From the NCBI GenBank assembly GCA_965221575.1, contig CBDCSM010000011.1:744001-808000 (forward strand): a DNA stretch of 64,000 nucleotides, read 5' to 3'. Positions 53,200-62,176 of this stretch are shown here, one piece after another. This stretch comes from JAPPHA01 sp965221575 (GTDB lineage Bacteria > Pseudomonadota > Alphaproteobacteria > Rhodobacterales > Rhodobacteraceae). The position numbers were made by a program, and so were the translations under genes. The notes beneath the pieces are model-generated. The model was not told the origin of the DNA. It did not search any database and saw only the letters and a list, made by a program, of their open reading frames with translations. Each line of letters opens with the position of its first letter. The stretch's first letter is position 1.

Positions 53200-54272
53200 G
53201 GAATGCGGTCTCTCGTTTTTTCGTCGAAGTAGTGCGTGCTCGTCGGATCGGGGCGGACCCAGACCTCTTCACCGAGCCCCTGCCATTCGCCTTTCTCGAC
53301 AGACGCGCACAGCCTCGTCTCTCCGATGCGGACAAAGATGAATGTCTCCACGCCGGTATGCTCGATGAACTCGACCTTTGCGGAGAGAGCGTTCGGTACC
53401 GAACTGTCGACGATCTTCAGGTCCCGGGGGCGAAACCCGACGACGACACGCTCCGGCGCCGTCCCGGCACTGGCAGGTCCTGCGAGCGCGATCCCGTCAC
53501 CAGTCTCGACGACGCTGCTCGCGCCGTTCGAACGAACGGTACCCGTCACCATGTTCATGGACGGCGAGCCGATGAAGCCGGCGACGAAGGTGTTCCCCGG
53601 CGTCTCGTAGACCTCGAGCGGCGTGCCGACCTGCTCGATTCTGCCGTCGCGCATGACCACCATCCGGTCAGCCATCGTCATCGCCTCAACCTGGTCGTGG
53701 GTGACGTAGACGAATGTCGTGTCCAACCTCCGGTGCAGGGCTTTCACCTCCGTGCGCATTTCGACGCGCAGCAACGCATCGAGATTGGACAGCGGCTCGT
53801 CGAACAGAAAGACCCTTGGCGTACGGACGATGGCCCGGCCCATCGCAACGCGCTGCCGTTGTCCCCCGGAAAGCTGCCTGGGATGCCTGGCAAGGAAGTC
53901 GGTCAAGCCGAGCAGTTCCGCCGCCCAGGCGACGCGCTGCTCGATTTCCGGCTTGGACATTCTGCGCGCCTTCAGTCCGAACGCCATGTTCTGGAAGACG
54001 GTCATGTGCGGATAGAGTGCGTAGTTCTGGAAAACCATCGCGACGTCCCGGTTCTTCGGGGGCACGTCGGTGACGTCCTTGCCATCGAAGTGAACGAAGC
54101 CTTCCGTCACCTCCTCAAGGCCGGCCATCATCCGCAGGAGCGTGGACTTCCCGCATCCCGACGGGCCGACGAGAACGACGAATTCGCGATCCGGAATCTC
54201 CAGGCTGAGATCGTGGATCACCTCCTCCGCGCCGTAGGACTTGCAGACTTGAACTATGTCAATCGCGGCCAT
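53196..54272 (-). CDS. carbohydrate ABC transporter ATPase (UgpC/MsmK-like)
   Basis: A 358-aa ATPase with Walker A GPSGCGKST (K42), Q-loop FQNYALYPHM, signature LSGGQRQRVAMGRA, Walker B VFLFDEPLSNLD and H-loop YVTHDQVEAM. The C-terminal ~120 residues carry the MalK-type regulatory TOBE/OB domain, including GFRPRDLKIV. It serves the two permeases encoded upstream (41-nt gap). Confidence 0.94.
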   Translation of the reverse strand: MAAIDIVQVCKSYGAEEVIHDLSLEIPDREFVVLVGPSGCGKSTLLRMMAGLEEVTEGFVHFDGKDVTDVPPKNRDVAMVFQNYALYPHMTVFQNMAFGLKARRMSKPEIEQRVAWAAELLGLTDFLARHPRQLSGGQRQRVAMGRAIVRTPRVFLFDEPLSNLDALLRVEMRTEVKALHRRLDTTFVYVTHDQVEAMTMADRMVVMRDGRIEQVGTPLEVYETPGNTFVAGFIGSPSMNMVTGTVRSNGASSVVETGDGIALAGPASAGTAPERVVVGFRPRDLKIVDSSVPNALSAKVEFIEHTGVETFIFVRIGETRLCASVEKGEWQGLGEEVWVRPDPTSTHYFDEKTRDRIP

Positions 54273-54313
54273 GTCCTGCCCCTTGCATCCCCTGCCGCTG
54301 CCCTTTCCCGCCG

Positions 54314-55219
54314 CTATCCCTTCAGCGCGCCGGCAGCGAAGCCGACGACGATGAACCGCTGCACCACCAGCGCGAACAGGAACGGGGGAAGAGAAGCCAG
54401 AACGCCGGCGGCCAGCACCAGGTCGAAGCGCGAGTTCTCAAGGCCCACGAAGCTCGAGGAAATCACGGTAACGGTCTGGCTGTTCACGGTCTTGGTAAAG
54501 GTTACCGCGTAGATGAACTCGCTCCAGGACGCCATGAACGCAAGGATAAACACGGCCACAAGTCCCGGCAGCGCGAGCGGCAGAAGCACCCTCGTTGCCG
54601 CCGAGAACTTGCCCCAGCCGTCAACCCACGCCGCTTCCTCCAACTCAACCGGTATGGTCTTGAAGTAGGCCTGCAGCAGCCAGATCGAGAACGGAACCGT
54701 GAAGGTGCAGTAAACAAGTAACAGGGAGAGCGTCGTGTCGATGAGACCGAAGTTGCGCAGCACCACGAAAATCGGCACGACCAGAACAATGCCGGGGACC
54801 GTCCGCAACGCCATGTAGGAGATCAGCAGAGCCATCGAAAACCGGTAGCGCAACCGGGCGAAGCTGTACGCGGCGGGTGCGGATACCAGCAGCGTAAAGA
54901 TCGCAACGAGCAACGCGGTCTTCATGCTGTTGATGATCGACGGCACGAGATGCTGAATCTGCATGCCCTGCTCGTTGTAATACGCCCTGGTCTCCTCTTC
55001 GCCGAAGCCGAGCAGCGCCTGGTAGTTCTGGATGGTCGGTTCATGCGGATACGCATGCGGCGGTATGGCAAAGATCTCGCTTTCCGGCATCAGGCTCGTC
55101 GCAACCATCCAGTAGATGGGACCGAGCAGATAGACGAGAAAGACGCCGGCGAGCGACATCAGCATCGCGGCTTTGGCGATGCGGCGTAGCCGGCGCACGG
55201 TCTTTCGAGTCGGTTTCAT
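54314..55219 (-). CDS. carbohydrate ABC transporter permease (MalG/UgpE-like)
   Basis: A 301-aa six-helix permease from ATG 55219 (MKPTRKTVRRLRR). The EAA loop is EEAAWVDGWGKFSAATRVLLPLA when read across the usual break, and the C-terminal hydrophobic end RFIVVGFAAGALKG is canonical. It overlaps the partner permease by 4 nt (ATGA). Confidence 0.93.
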   Translation of the reverse strand: MKPTRKTVRRLRRIAKAAMLMSLAGVFLVYLLGPIYWMVATSLMPESEIFAIPPHAYPHEPTIQNYQALLGFGEEETRAYYNEQGMQIQHLVPSIINSMKTALLVAIFTLLVSAPAAYSFARLRYRFSMALLISYMALRTVPGIVLVVPIFVVLRNFGLIDTTLSLLLVYCTFTVPFSIWLLQAYFKTIPVELEEAAWVDGWGKFSAATRVLLPLALPGLVAVFILAFMASWSEFIYAVTFTKTVNSQTVTVISSSFVGLENSRFDLVLAAGVLASLPPFLFALVVQRFIVVGFAAGALKG

Positions 55220-56133
55220 CGGGCAAATTCCCCGCGCTTCCACAGGAGCCGGATGTACACAATCGCCACGATCAGCGTGATGAAGGCGATGAGGAACGCA
55301 AACGTGTTGCCCCGTCCGAAGTCTGTGAAGTTGAAACTGGTCGTGTAGGCGAGCCAGCCCACGACCGTCGTTGAATTCCCCGGACCGCCGCCAGTGAGGA
55401 TGAAGATCAGGTCGAAGACCCGGAGCGCTTCCATGGTCTGGGTGATGAGCACGATGAGCATCGACTGGGACAGCCAGGGAAGCGTGATGCGGAAGAACCG
55501 GCTGAACCGACCCGCGCCATCCACCCGCGCCGCCTCGTAGAATTCATCGGGAATGGTCTGGAGAGCGGCCAGGAACACGATGGTGACGAACGGCACCTGG
55601 TGCCAGACCTGAGCGGCGACCAGGGACGCCATCGCGAAGTCGACATCGAGAGCCCAGGCCCGGGACGTATCGATAATCCCCAATCCCTTGAAGATCGCAT
55701 TCAGCAGTCCGAAACGGCCGTCGTAGATCCACGCCCAGACGAGGCCCACGACAACCGGAGGCATGGCCCAGGGTATGAGCGTGATGGCACGGACGAGCCC
55801 CCGTCCCGGGAACTCCTCGTTGAGAAGCAGCGCGAGGAGGAGGCCGATCACGGCGCTGAACACGATCGTGCCGACCGCGAACTGCAGGGTGACGTACATG
55901 GTCGACCAGAATTCCGCGGACGTCAGTTGCTCGATGTAGTTGTCGACGCCGACGAAGCGGGTCCGGTGGGGCCGGCGGAGATTGAGGGAATGAAGCGACA
56001 GCCAGAATGACCAGATAATGGGAAAGGTCGCCATCACCAGCAGCAGGATGATGGCCGGCGAGTTCAACGCAAAGCCGACGAAGTCGTCCCTGTTCCGCTT
56101 CCTCGTCACGGCACCGGCACCCGCCATGGTCAC
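55216..56133 (-). CDS. carbohydrate ABC transporter permease (MalF/UgpA-like)
   Basis: A 305-aa six-helix permease with N-terminal NSPAIILLLVMATFPIIWSF, the EAA loop YEAARVDGAGRFSRFFRITL and TGGGPGNSTTVVGWLAYTTS near the end, all typical of MalF-type partners. It starts at GTG 56133 (overlapping the upstream stop as GTGA) or ATG 56127. Confidence 0.93.
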   Translation of the reverse strand: MTMAGAGAVTRKRNRDDFVGFALNSPAIILLLVMATFPIIWSFWLSLHSLNLRRPHRTRFVGVDNYIEQLTSAEFWSTMYVTLQFAVGTIVFSAVIGLLLALLLNEEFPGRGLVRAITLIPWAMPPVVVGLVWAWIYDGRFGLLNAIFKGLGIIDTSRAWALDVDFAMASLVAAQVWHQVPFVTIVFLAALQTIPDEFYEAARVDGAGRFSRFFRITLPWLSQSMLIVLITQTMEALRVFDLIFILTGGGPGNSTTVVGWLAYTTSFNFTDFGRGNTFAFLIAFITLIVAIVYIRLLWKRGEFAR

Positions 56134-56465
56134 TGCCTCAGGCTCAGGTAAATGATCGTCTTGATGTATGGAGACGCCCCGTCGACCTCCACGTTAAGAC
56201 GCAGCCAGGGGCAGAAATCGGGAACACGAAGCGTCTGGAGTCCAACCCCTTCGAATTGCAGCCGGCTCGACTCGTGCGGGCACCAGCAAAGCCCGTCCGG
56301 CGAGAGATAGGTCGCGATCTCGACCGAGGTTCCGGGCGACGCATCGACGACATTCACGAACCACCGCGCCTCGCCGGCCCACGCCGCCTCGTACGGCTCC
56401 GTCCAGAGTTCGGTCCGTATCTCGACGTTTCGTTCCAGTACGGCGGTGTGCGACCGAGGCAACAA
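56130..56465 (-). CDS. uncharacterised 111-aa protein inside the ABC operon
   Basis: An open frame of about 110 codons fills the gap between a larger unrecognised gene and the permease. Its only starts are TTG codons (56465 or just upstream), but its stop overlaps the permease start, and its composition (alternating hydrophobic, many W/Y/V, ending DGASPYIKTIIYLSLRQ) looks like a small beta-sandwich. It has no signal peptide and no family I recognise. It may be a ligand-binding or enzyme-accessory protein specific to this transporter type, or a C-terminal module of the preceding gene. Confidence 0.6.
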   Translation of the reverse strand: MLPRSHTAVLERNVEIRTELWTEPYEAAWAGEARWFVNVVDASPGTSVEIATYLSPDGLCWCPHESSRLQFEGVGLQTLRVPDFCPWLRLNVEVDGASPYIKTIIYLSLRQ

Positions 56466-56471
56466 CGTTTG

Positions 56472-57398
56472 TCACCAATCCACGGAGGTCAGGATGGAGT
56501 CGAAGAAGATGAAATTCCGTACCGGCCTGTGCGTACGGACGTCCAGCGAAAGATTCAGCATGTTCGACAGGCCCTGGTAGTAGCCTTCAGGGTAACGTGG
56601 AACGTCAAGCCCTGTCAAATCGAGCAACTTGTCGTTGACCTGCATGACGACGTTGCTCAGTGATCGCGTGTCGAACTGCCATCGCAGGTAATGCCAGTTG
56701 ATCTTGGTCGGAATCTCGTTGTAGCAGAATGTCTGGCCGCCATCGGGAACGTCGACCCAGTCGTCGGGGTCGCGAACGTGATAGTCGTACGCGACCGGCG
56801 CATCGCCACGCATTTCCATTTTCGTCGTGGTCTGCACGCTTGTCTTGACCTGCCATTTCTGGACCAGTTCCCCAAGCGCATTGGTGTTGGAATAACGCAC
56901 GCAGCAGTGCGCCCTTCGCCGACCGTCGGAGAGATCGTTGCTGATGCAGAAGTCGCCGAAGTCGGACAGGCTCGGGTCGATATTGCCGTCGAATGCACCG
57001 GCGTCCCGACGGGCCCCGTGCCACGCCTCGGACTTGAAGGTGAAATACGTCTCCAGTTGCACGATTCCGGGCCGGGCAAATGTCAGGCGCTTGATGGCCA
57101 GCGCCATGTGGCCTGGCTTCGGGCGCGTCTGCAGCTTGAGCGCGTAGTTGCCCGTCACGACGCCGTGGGTGCCGATGTCGAAGAAGGTGCAGGTGCTGAG
57201 TTGCGGCGGACGCATGTCGCCCTGGACCGGACGTACGCGGTCCAGATTGCCGTCGTGGTTGCCGATCAGCTCGCACCAGCCGTTCACGCCTTCGTCGAAG
57301 TTGTCGAAGCAGAGTATGCGGGGAAGCGGCGAGTACCTGCTCAGCAGCGGATTTGCGGCGATGAGATCGCTCCGCCGCTCGGTGGGCTCGATATTCAT
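56472..57398 (-). CDS. uncharacterised 308-aa protein inside the ABC operon
   Basis: A 308-aa protein with no signal peptide or membrane segment. It is rich in aromatic residues and contains the ordered segments LPRILCFDNFDEGVNGWCEL, TGNYALKLQTRPKPG, VQLETYFTFKSEAWHG, DFGDFCISNDLSDG and NFIFFDSIL. The start (FDNFDEGVNGW), conserved-looking beta-strand pattern and central position suggest a carbohydrate-binding-like jelly roll. I do not recognise an assigned function. It lies between the binding protein (73-nt gap with a strong hairpin) and a 111-aa partner, so it probably handles the imported ligand. Confidence 0.8.
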   Translation of the reverse strand: MNIEPTERRSDLIAANPLLSRYSPLPRILCFDNFDEGVNGWCELIGNHDGNLDRVRPVQGDMRPPQLSTCTFFDIGTHGVVTGNYALKLQTRPKPGHMALAIKRLTFARPGIVQLETYFTFKSEAWHGARRDAGAFDGNIDPSLSDFGDFCISNDLSDGRRRAHCCVRYSNTNALGELVQKWQVKTSVQTTTKMEMRGDAPVAYDYHVRDPDDWVDVPDGGQTFCYNEIPTKINWHYLRWQFDTRSLSNVVMQVNDKLLDLTGLDVPRYPEGYYQGLSNMLNLSLDVRTHRPVRNFIFFDSILTSVDW

Positions 57399-57425
57399 GA
57401 ATGCTTCGCCCCAATCCTGTTGACC

Positions 57426-57455
57426 GCAGCGAGGCGCTTGCCAGCGCCTCGCTGC
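57426..57455 (-). terminator. 12-bp hairpin after the binding-protein gene
   Basis: GCAGCGAGGCGC (57426-57437) pairs perfectly with GCGCCTCGCTGC (57444-57455) around a 6-nt loop. It follows the binding-protein stop by 15 nt and has no U-tract. It is probably an mRNA-stabilising or partial attenuator element that raises binding-protein yield over the permeases. Confidence 0.65.
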
Positions 57456-57470
57456 AATCGTGTACAGGGT

Positions 57471-58823
57471 TCAGCCGCGCGCCAGCCGTCTCGCACGATC
57501 GGCGGAAGCCGCGAGGGCGTCCTTGACGCTCTGCTTCTTGGTCAGCGCATCCTGGACCTGCTGCATCCAGTAGTCTTCCCATTCCGGATACCAGAAAGTC
57601 TTGACGCCCTGCTTCTGCATGACGATCTCGCTGATCTTGTCGTAGACGTCCGTTTCCCCGTTTGAAATGTTCTTGACCATTGCCTGGTAGTCAGGGTGGT
57701 TCAGAACCGGGAAGTACGCCGCGCGCCCGCCAAAGGCAATCGTCCGGACCAGCAGCGTCTTGTAGGAGCTGTCCGCTTCGGGTCCGGAAATGTGCCGGAT
57801 GAAGTCCCAGGCCAGTTCCGGGTTCTTCGAGTTGGCGGAAATGCCGATCTGGTGGAACGCGCCGACGGTCGCGACGTCGTTGCGTTCCAGCCCCGGTACG
57901 AGGCCAAGGAACACTTCGCCCTGCACGGAAGAATCGGGATCGACATTGGAGAACCGGAGCCCCCAGCGAGCCAGGAAACCGCCGCTGATCAGGCCCTGCT
58001 TCATGGCGTTCCGTCCATCCGCCCAGTTCTTGCCGAAATCGTCGGGCCCGACGATCTTCCAGTCGTTCACCGCGGCGACATACCACTCGAGCACGTTCTG
58101 GAGCGTATCGTCCGCCCCGTCGAACAGCGGTTCGTTCTCCTCGTTGAACAGGCTTCCACCGGATCCGAGGACCAGGCACCAGATCGACCACATCTGGCCG
58201 GGCTGTTTCTTGAGTCCCAGGTGCAGGGGATATTCCTGGATTCCGGCCTTCTTGATCGCCTCCATCTGCATTCGCAGTTCGTCCAGGTTCATGGGTGGAT
58301 CGGAGTATCCCGCGTCATTGAGATTCTTGCGGTTGTAGACGTACCCGAACGGGTCGGCCGTGTAGGGTATGCCGTATTGCCTGCCGTCCAGGCCCTTGCC
58401 CGCAACGGTCGATCCCTCCAGCGCATTGGCCCGGACCTCATCGATGCCCGGCATGTCATCCACAGCATGCAGAAAGCCGGCGTCCGCCCATCCGCTCAGC
58501 TCGGTCTCCGGTACCGTCGTGGCATCCAGATCCGACCCGCCGACGAACTCGGTTGTCAGCGTATCGCGGAACTTGGCAAAGTTAATGTTGACCCATTCCA
58601 CAGCGGCATCCGGGTTCTGTTCCAGGAAACGATGCGTTTCCTTGATTTCGGCCGGAACCGATCCCCAGGATCGGAAGCTCAGCACCCGGTCGGCTTCGCG
58701 CATGAGCGATTCCGGCTGCCCCATGTCCTGTCCAAACGCAAGACGCGGGGCCGCAAATGCAAGTGCGGAAACACCGGCCGACATCCCCAGGAATTTTCGT
58801 TTCGTGAATTCATGGCAGACCAT
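57471..58823 (-). CDS. extracellular solute-binding protein, family 1
   Basis: A 450-aa periplasmic sugar-binding protein (MalE/UgpB type). The N-terminus has a Tat-like signal, TKRKFLGMSAGVSALAFAAP, with KR in place of the twin arginine, and probable cleavage near AFG-QD. The mature part contains KETHRFLEQNPDAAVEWVNI, YGIPYTADPFGYVYNRKNL and ISANSKNPELAWDFIRHI. It is preceded by a GntR-type palindrome and followed by two unrecognised genes, two permeases and an ATPase. Confidence 0.93.
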   Translation of the reverse strand: MVCHEFTKRKFLGMSAGVSALAFAAPRLAFGQDMGQPESLMREADRVLSFRSWGSVPAEIKETHRFLEQNPDAAVEWVNINFAKFRDTLTTEFVGGSDLDATTVPETELSGWADAGFLHAVDDMPGIDEVRANALEGSTVAGKGLDGRQYGIPYTADPFGYVYNRKNLNDAGYSDPPMNLDELRMQMEAIKKAGIQEYPLHLGLKKQPGQMWSIWCLVLGSGGSLFNEENEPLFDGADDTLQNVLEWYVAAVNDWKIVGPDDFGKNWADGRNAMKQGLISGGFLARWGLRFSNVDPDSSVQGEVFLGLVPGLERNDVATVGAFHQIGISANSKNPELAWDFIRHISGPEADSSYKTLLVRTIAFGGRAAYFPVLNHPDYQAMVKNISNGETDVYDKISEIVMQKQGVKTFWYPEWEDYWMQQVQDALTKKQSVKDALAASADRARRLARG

Positions 58824-58992
58824 GGTGACTCCTCCTCAGTTCTTGTGTCGGTTCCAGCTGTCTCGTCGATTTAGGGGTTCAGCCCCGCCCTGCCCTTGAC
58901 CGGGCTGGACGCCTGGGCTGGCACTCCCGACCCGGCGATACCTGCCGGACCCATTGAGAAGACTGTATATGCGCCGCCAACCGGGCGCAATA

Positions 58993-59004
58993 CTTGTATA
59001 CAAG
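58993..59004. promoter_or_regulatory. CTTGTATACAAG palindrome, probable GntR operator
   Basis: A perfect 12-bp palindrome 170 nt upstream of the binding-protein ATG, in the 287-nt gap after the ADP-ribosylglycohydrolase-family gene. TTGTATACAA cores are typical of FCD-type GntR regulators, and the operon ends with one (50438-51226). Confidence 0.6.
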
Positions 59005-59110
59005 AATCAAGAACCTCGCTTTGGCGGTTTCCCCTGCCGTTTTCCGACATGGATAGCGTCGAAATTTCGGGTGAAGACTGGCGTCCCTGGAGGAACCGGA
59101 AACGGGCGGG

Positions 59111-61256
59111 TCAACCGGGGTGCGGCGGCGGGACGCCGTTCCCGGATTCCGGGGAAGACACCCGGATCCTGTCAACCGAGACGGCGCCGTCGGCGACCAG
59201 GAGACCTGCTCCGCCCGAAGCGAGCTGCCCGTCGGCCCGGTCATCATCCACCGTGAGGAAGGCGTCACCCGCGCAGGCGGTGATGCGTCCATCCCGGACG
59301 GAAATTGACACCGGGACCGTTTCATCGAGTTGCCAGTTCAGCGGAGTCGAGGCGAGAACCACCCGGTCATCGTGCAGGACACGGAGAATTTCGAACCGCC
59401 CCCTACGGCACAACCTTGCGGCGTAGAACCGCCGCAGTCCGCGGACCCGCGCAGCAAGCCCCGCGTAACGCCCTAGATGAACTGTCATGCACGTGGGTAC
59501 CCTGTAGTCCGTCCACTGCCTGGTGCCGTGGATGATCAGGCCCTCGCCACAATCACGGGATATGCGCACACCGGCAGCATCTCCTGTGAAGCTGTCGGCC
59601 GAATTAACCCATGCTCGCCGCCAGAAATTACCGCCCTCCGCAGGCGGGCGCAGAACCAGGTCGGGGGCACCGGTCCAGCCCAGCCGGTCCAGCAGGATGC
59701 GGCCGCTGACACGTTGTCCCGAGGCCGAAACAGCAAGACCGATTTCCGCAATTGGCTGCGAAGCGCAATCGGGCAGAACCCAGGATCGCTCCGCGGATTG
59801 CCCGGGTTCGAGCGTGACCGAAGGGCCATGGATGTCGACAAGGCGGTCCGCTTCGCCGTACCGCCGGACAAGCAGCCTGACGGTCACGCTGCCGGTCGAG
59901 TCCGCGGCCGAGGAGAAGGCAGCCGTCAATACCTGACCGGAGTAGACGAGCGGTGTCGCCATCAGTTCGTAGGTCCGCATCCGCGGAACGTCTTTCGGTG
60001 CGAAGACGGGCGTGGTCACAACCACGGGCCGATCGCTGCCCAGGGATTCATACCCGACGGACAGGACGTGTCTTTCGCCGTGGAGAATGCCTTCGACCGT
60101 GGCGCCCGCGGAGGTGTCGCTCGTGTCCGAGACACGAAATCCCTGGGTTGAGCCGGGCAGCGAGAAGTGAAACTGCGCACCGCCCTTCGGAGCGGCCGGA
60201 GGCGGGATGCCATCGACCCGGTGGCCAAGACCGGCAATATAATCTGCCATGCGCACAGCGTCGTTGACCGAGAATCCGCCGTCCGCCGATGAAACCAGCA
60301 TGCGGTCCGCGATCGGGCCCCGCCAGTCAGGCCCGGCATTCAGCCCATCCAACCCGTGCATGAGCCCGAGGAGGCAGCCGACATTCCCGGCGTTGCAATC
60401 GTTATCCCAGCCGGACGTATTCACGATCGCCTGCGCACGCTGGAAGTCGTCCGGAGCGTACAGCACGGACATGATCATCAGCGCGTGATTCGGAATGACG
60501 TGGAAATTGCCCGGAAACCGGTCATATTCGTAGGTGCCGGCGATCTCGCGGCGCGTGTCCCGCCAGTCCGAGTATGTCCGGTGCCAGCCGCGCACGTCGG
60601 CGACGAGCTTCGCGATCCGGCAGTCGCCCGGAATCACCGACAGCCCAATATCGATCAGGTGATTGATGTCGGCGTTCGTGAATGCCTCGGCTTCCATCGC
60701 AGCCCAGAGCATCGCCGCGTGGACAGCGTCCCCGTCGTGGCTGACACGGGCGGCTTCGCGCGCGAGTTTCGCGGCAAGTTCGGGCCTGCCCGGCGCGACC
60801 ATCGCCCACGCGTCAATGAAGATCTGCGCGCCGATCTGTTCGGCGATGGTTGCCCCGTTGGTTTCGATCGATCCGCTGTGCGGCGCGGCGATACCGCGGC
60901 TGAGGTTGAGCCACGCCGTGTGCTCGGTGGAAATACCGTTTCCGCCCCACCGGAGGATGGATCGTTTCTCGACGATGTAATTCAGCCAGGTCTCGCCGAT
61001 GTTCGCTGATGCGAGGTCTTCCGGCGGCTCGAAATCCTCGAGTGCGCGGACAAAGGTGAATGTTCCCGCGATGTCGTCGTCGGTCACCACAAGGGGATCA
61101 CCGAAGCGGTCATGAACAATATACGTGATTTCGCCCAGTTCACTCAGGATTTCGCTCGTGGGTCCACCTCTCGAACGGGCGTCCGAGGTAGACACCGATC
61201 AGCTTGCCAAGGATGCCGGCGTAGACACGCTCGACGTAATTCTGCGGGAGAGCCAC
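59111..61256 (-). pseudogene. ADP-ribosylglycohydrolase-family protein with an N-terminal frameshift
   Basis: From GTG 61256 the first ~35 codons read ALPQNYVERVYAGILGKLIG then YLGRPFERWTHER, the standard N-terminus of the family. The frame then stops at NPE. The rest (694 codons) continues one frame over from about 61155, beginning ILSELGEITYIVHDRFG. Removing one A from the AAA in GCGAAATCC restores WTHER-ILSELGEI. The catalytic acids are present: VTDDDIAGT and GWDNDCNAGNVG. A beta-rich C-terminal extension of ~350 residues follows the hydrolase domain. If expressed, an ATG or GTG inside the second frame would give a protein lacking the first helix. A sequencing error would make the gene intact. 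Confidence 0.82.
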
Positions 61257-61976
61257 CGTTCATTCCAATCAAGTCCGCAAACAGTTCGTGAAGGTTGACA
61301 TGCACTGCAATCCCATACTGGCGGATCTTGCAAGTTTTCGGTCGCTCTTCGCTTTCGTCAGATTCAAACCGTCGAACCTGGAACCGAACCTTGGCGCTTA
61401 CGTCGTCCATCACGGTCGATCAGGCCGCGTGTTCCCATCGCTGCTGCACGTTGGCCATCTACACGGTCGCGCCTATCCATCCGACAACTGTCCGACGCGG
61501 ATCACCATGTATTCCGCACCAAGGACGGCATTGCCGAGAAGACCCGCAACCCTGTCTTGGCGCCTATGCGACCGACCAGCAGCGGACCCATCACCTCTGT
61601 CGCGCGGGTCACCATGCGTTCAAGGCCCCAAGTATCGACGCGATCACAGAAAAAGGGTCGATTCAATGTCACGAGCCTGATTCGAATGCCGAACCGCACG
61701 AACTGTCTAATGACCAGATCCTGACCGCCCTGTCGCGCTCAACGCCGCGCGAGATCCGGCAATAGAGGGAGGAATCGAATGCGTCCGGCGTTAGTAGTTT
61801 CGGCGTCGACCGTGTGATCCAACGCCGCCGCATGGTACGTGAATCCACAGAAGTCAGGCGAAGCGGTGCCAATGGGTTGTAGGGCGGCTATCAGAAACTT
61901 ATGCTCCCGAGTGCAACCCCTTGCAAGGTTCACGGGTTGATAATTGGAAGAAGTCCCGAGGTTTTAGGACGAAATC
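61257..61976. other. 720-nt divergent region without a supported gene
   Basis: It separates the minus-strand ABC operon from the plus-strand mutarotase/ribokinase genes and should hold promoters for both. Open frames up to 156 codons are proline/arginine/histidine-rich and switch strand and frame; none is recognisable. Confidence 0.45.
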
Positions 61977-62174
61977 ATGACTCGTTTCGAACGAGTGTTT
62001 CGAACCAACAAGCCGGTGATCGGCATGGTTCATCGTGGGGCGCTTCCTGGGGCGCCGCTCCACGACAACGCCACCTGTATCAATGGCTTGGTCGATGCCG
62101 CCCGGTCTGACCTCGCAGCCTTCTGTTCGGCCGGTTTCGATGCCGTAATGTTCGGCAATGAAAACGATCGTCCG
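61977..62174 (+). pseudogene. BtpA/SgcQ-family protein, N-terminal fragment
   Basis: From ATG 61977 the first 66 codons match the start of BtpA/SgcQ-family TIM-barrel proteins: FERVFRTNKPVIGMVHRGAL, a LVDAARSDLAAFCSAGFDAV strand-helix unit and MFGNENDRP. Intact members have about 270 residues. After P66 (62174) the similarity stops abruptly and the next bases belong to an ABC ATPase tail in another frame. The role of BtpA relatives in sugar loci is unclear; in photosynthetic bacteria BtpA stabilises photosystem I. Confidence 0.75.
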
Positions 62175-62176
62175 TC

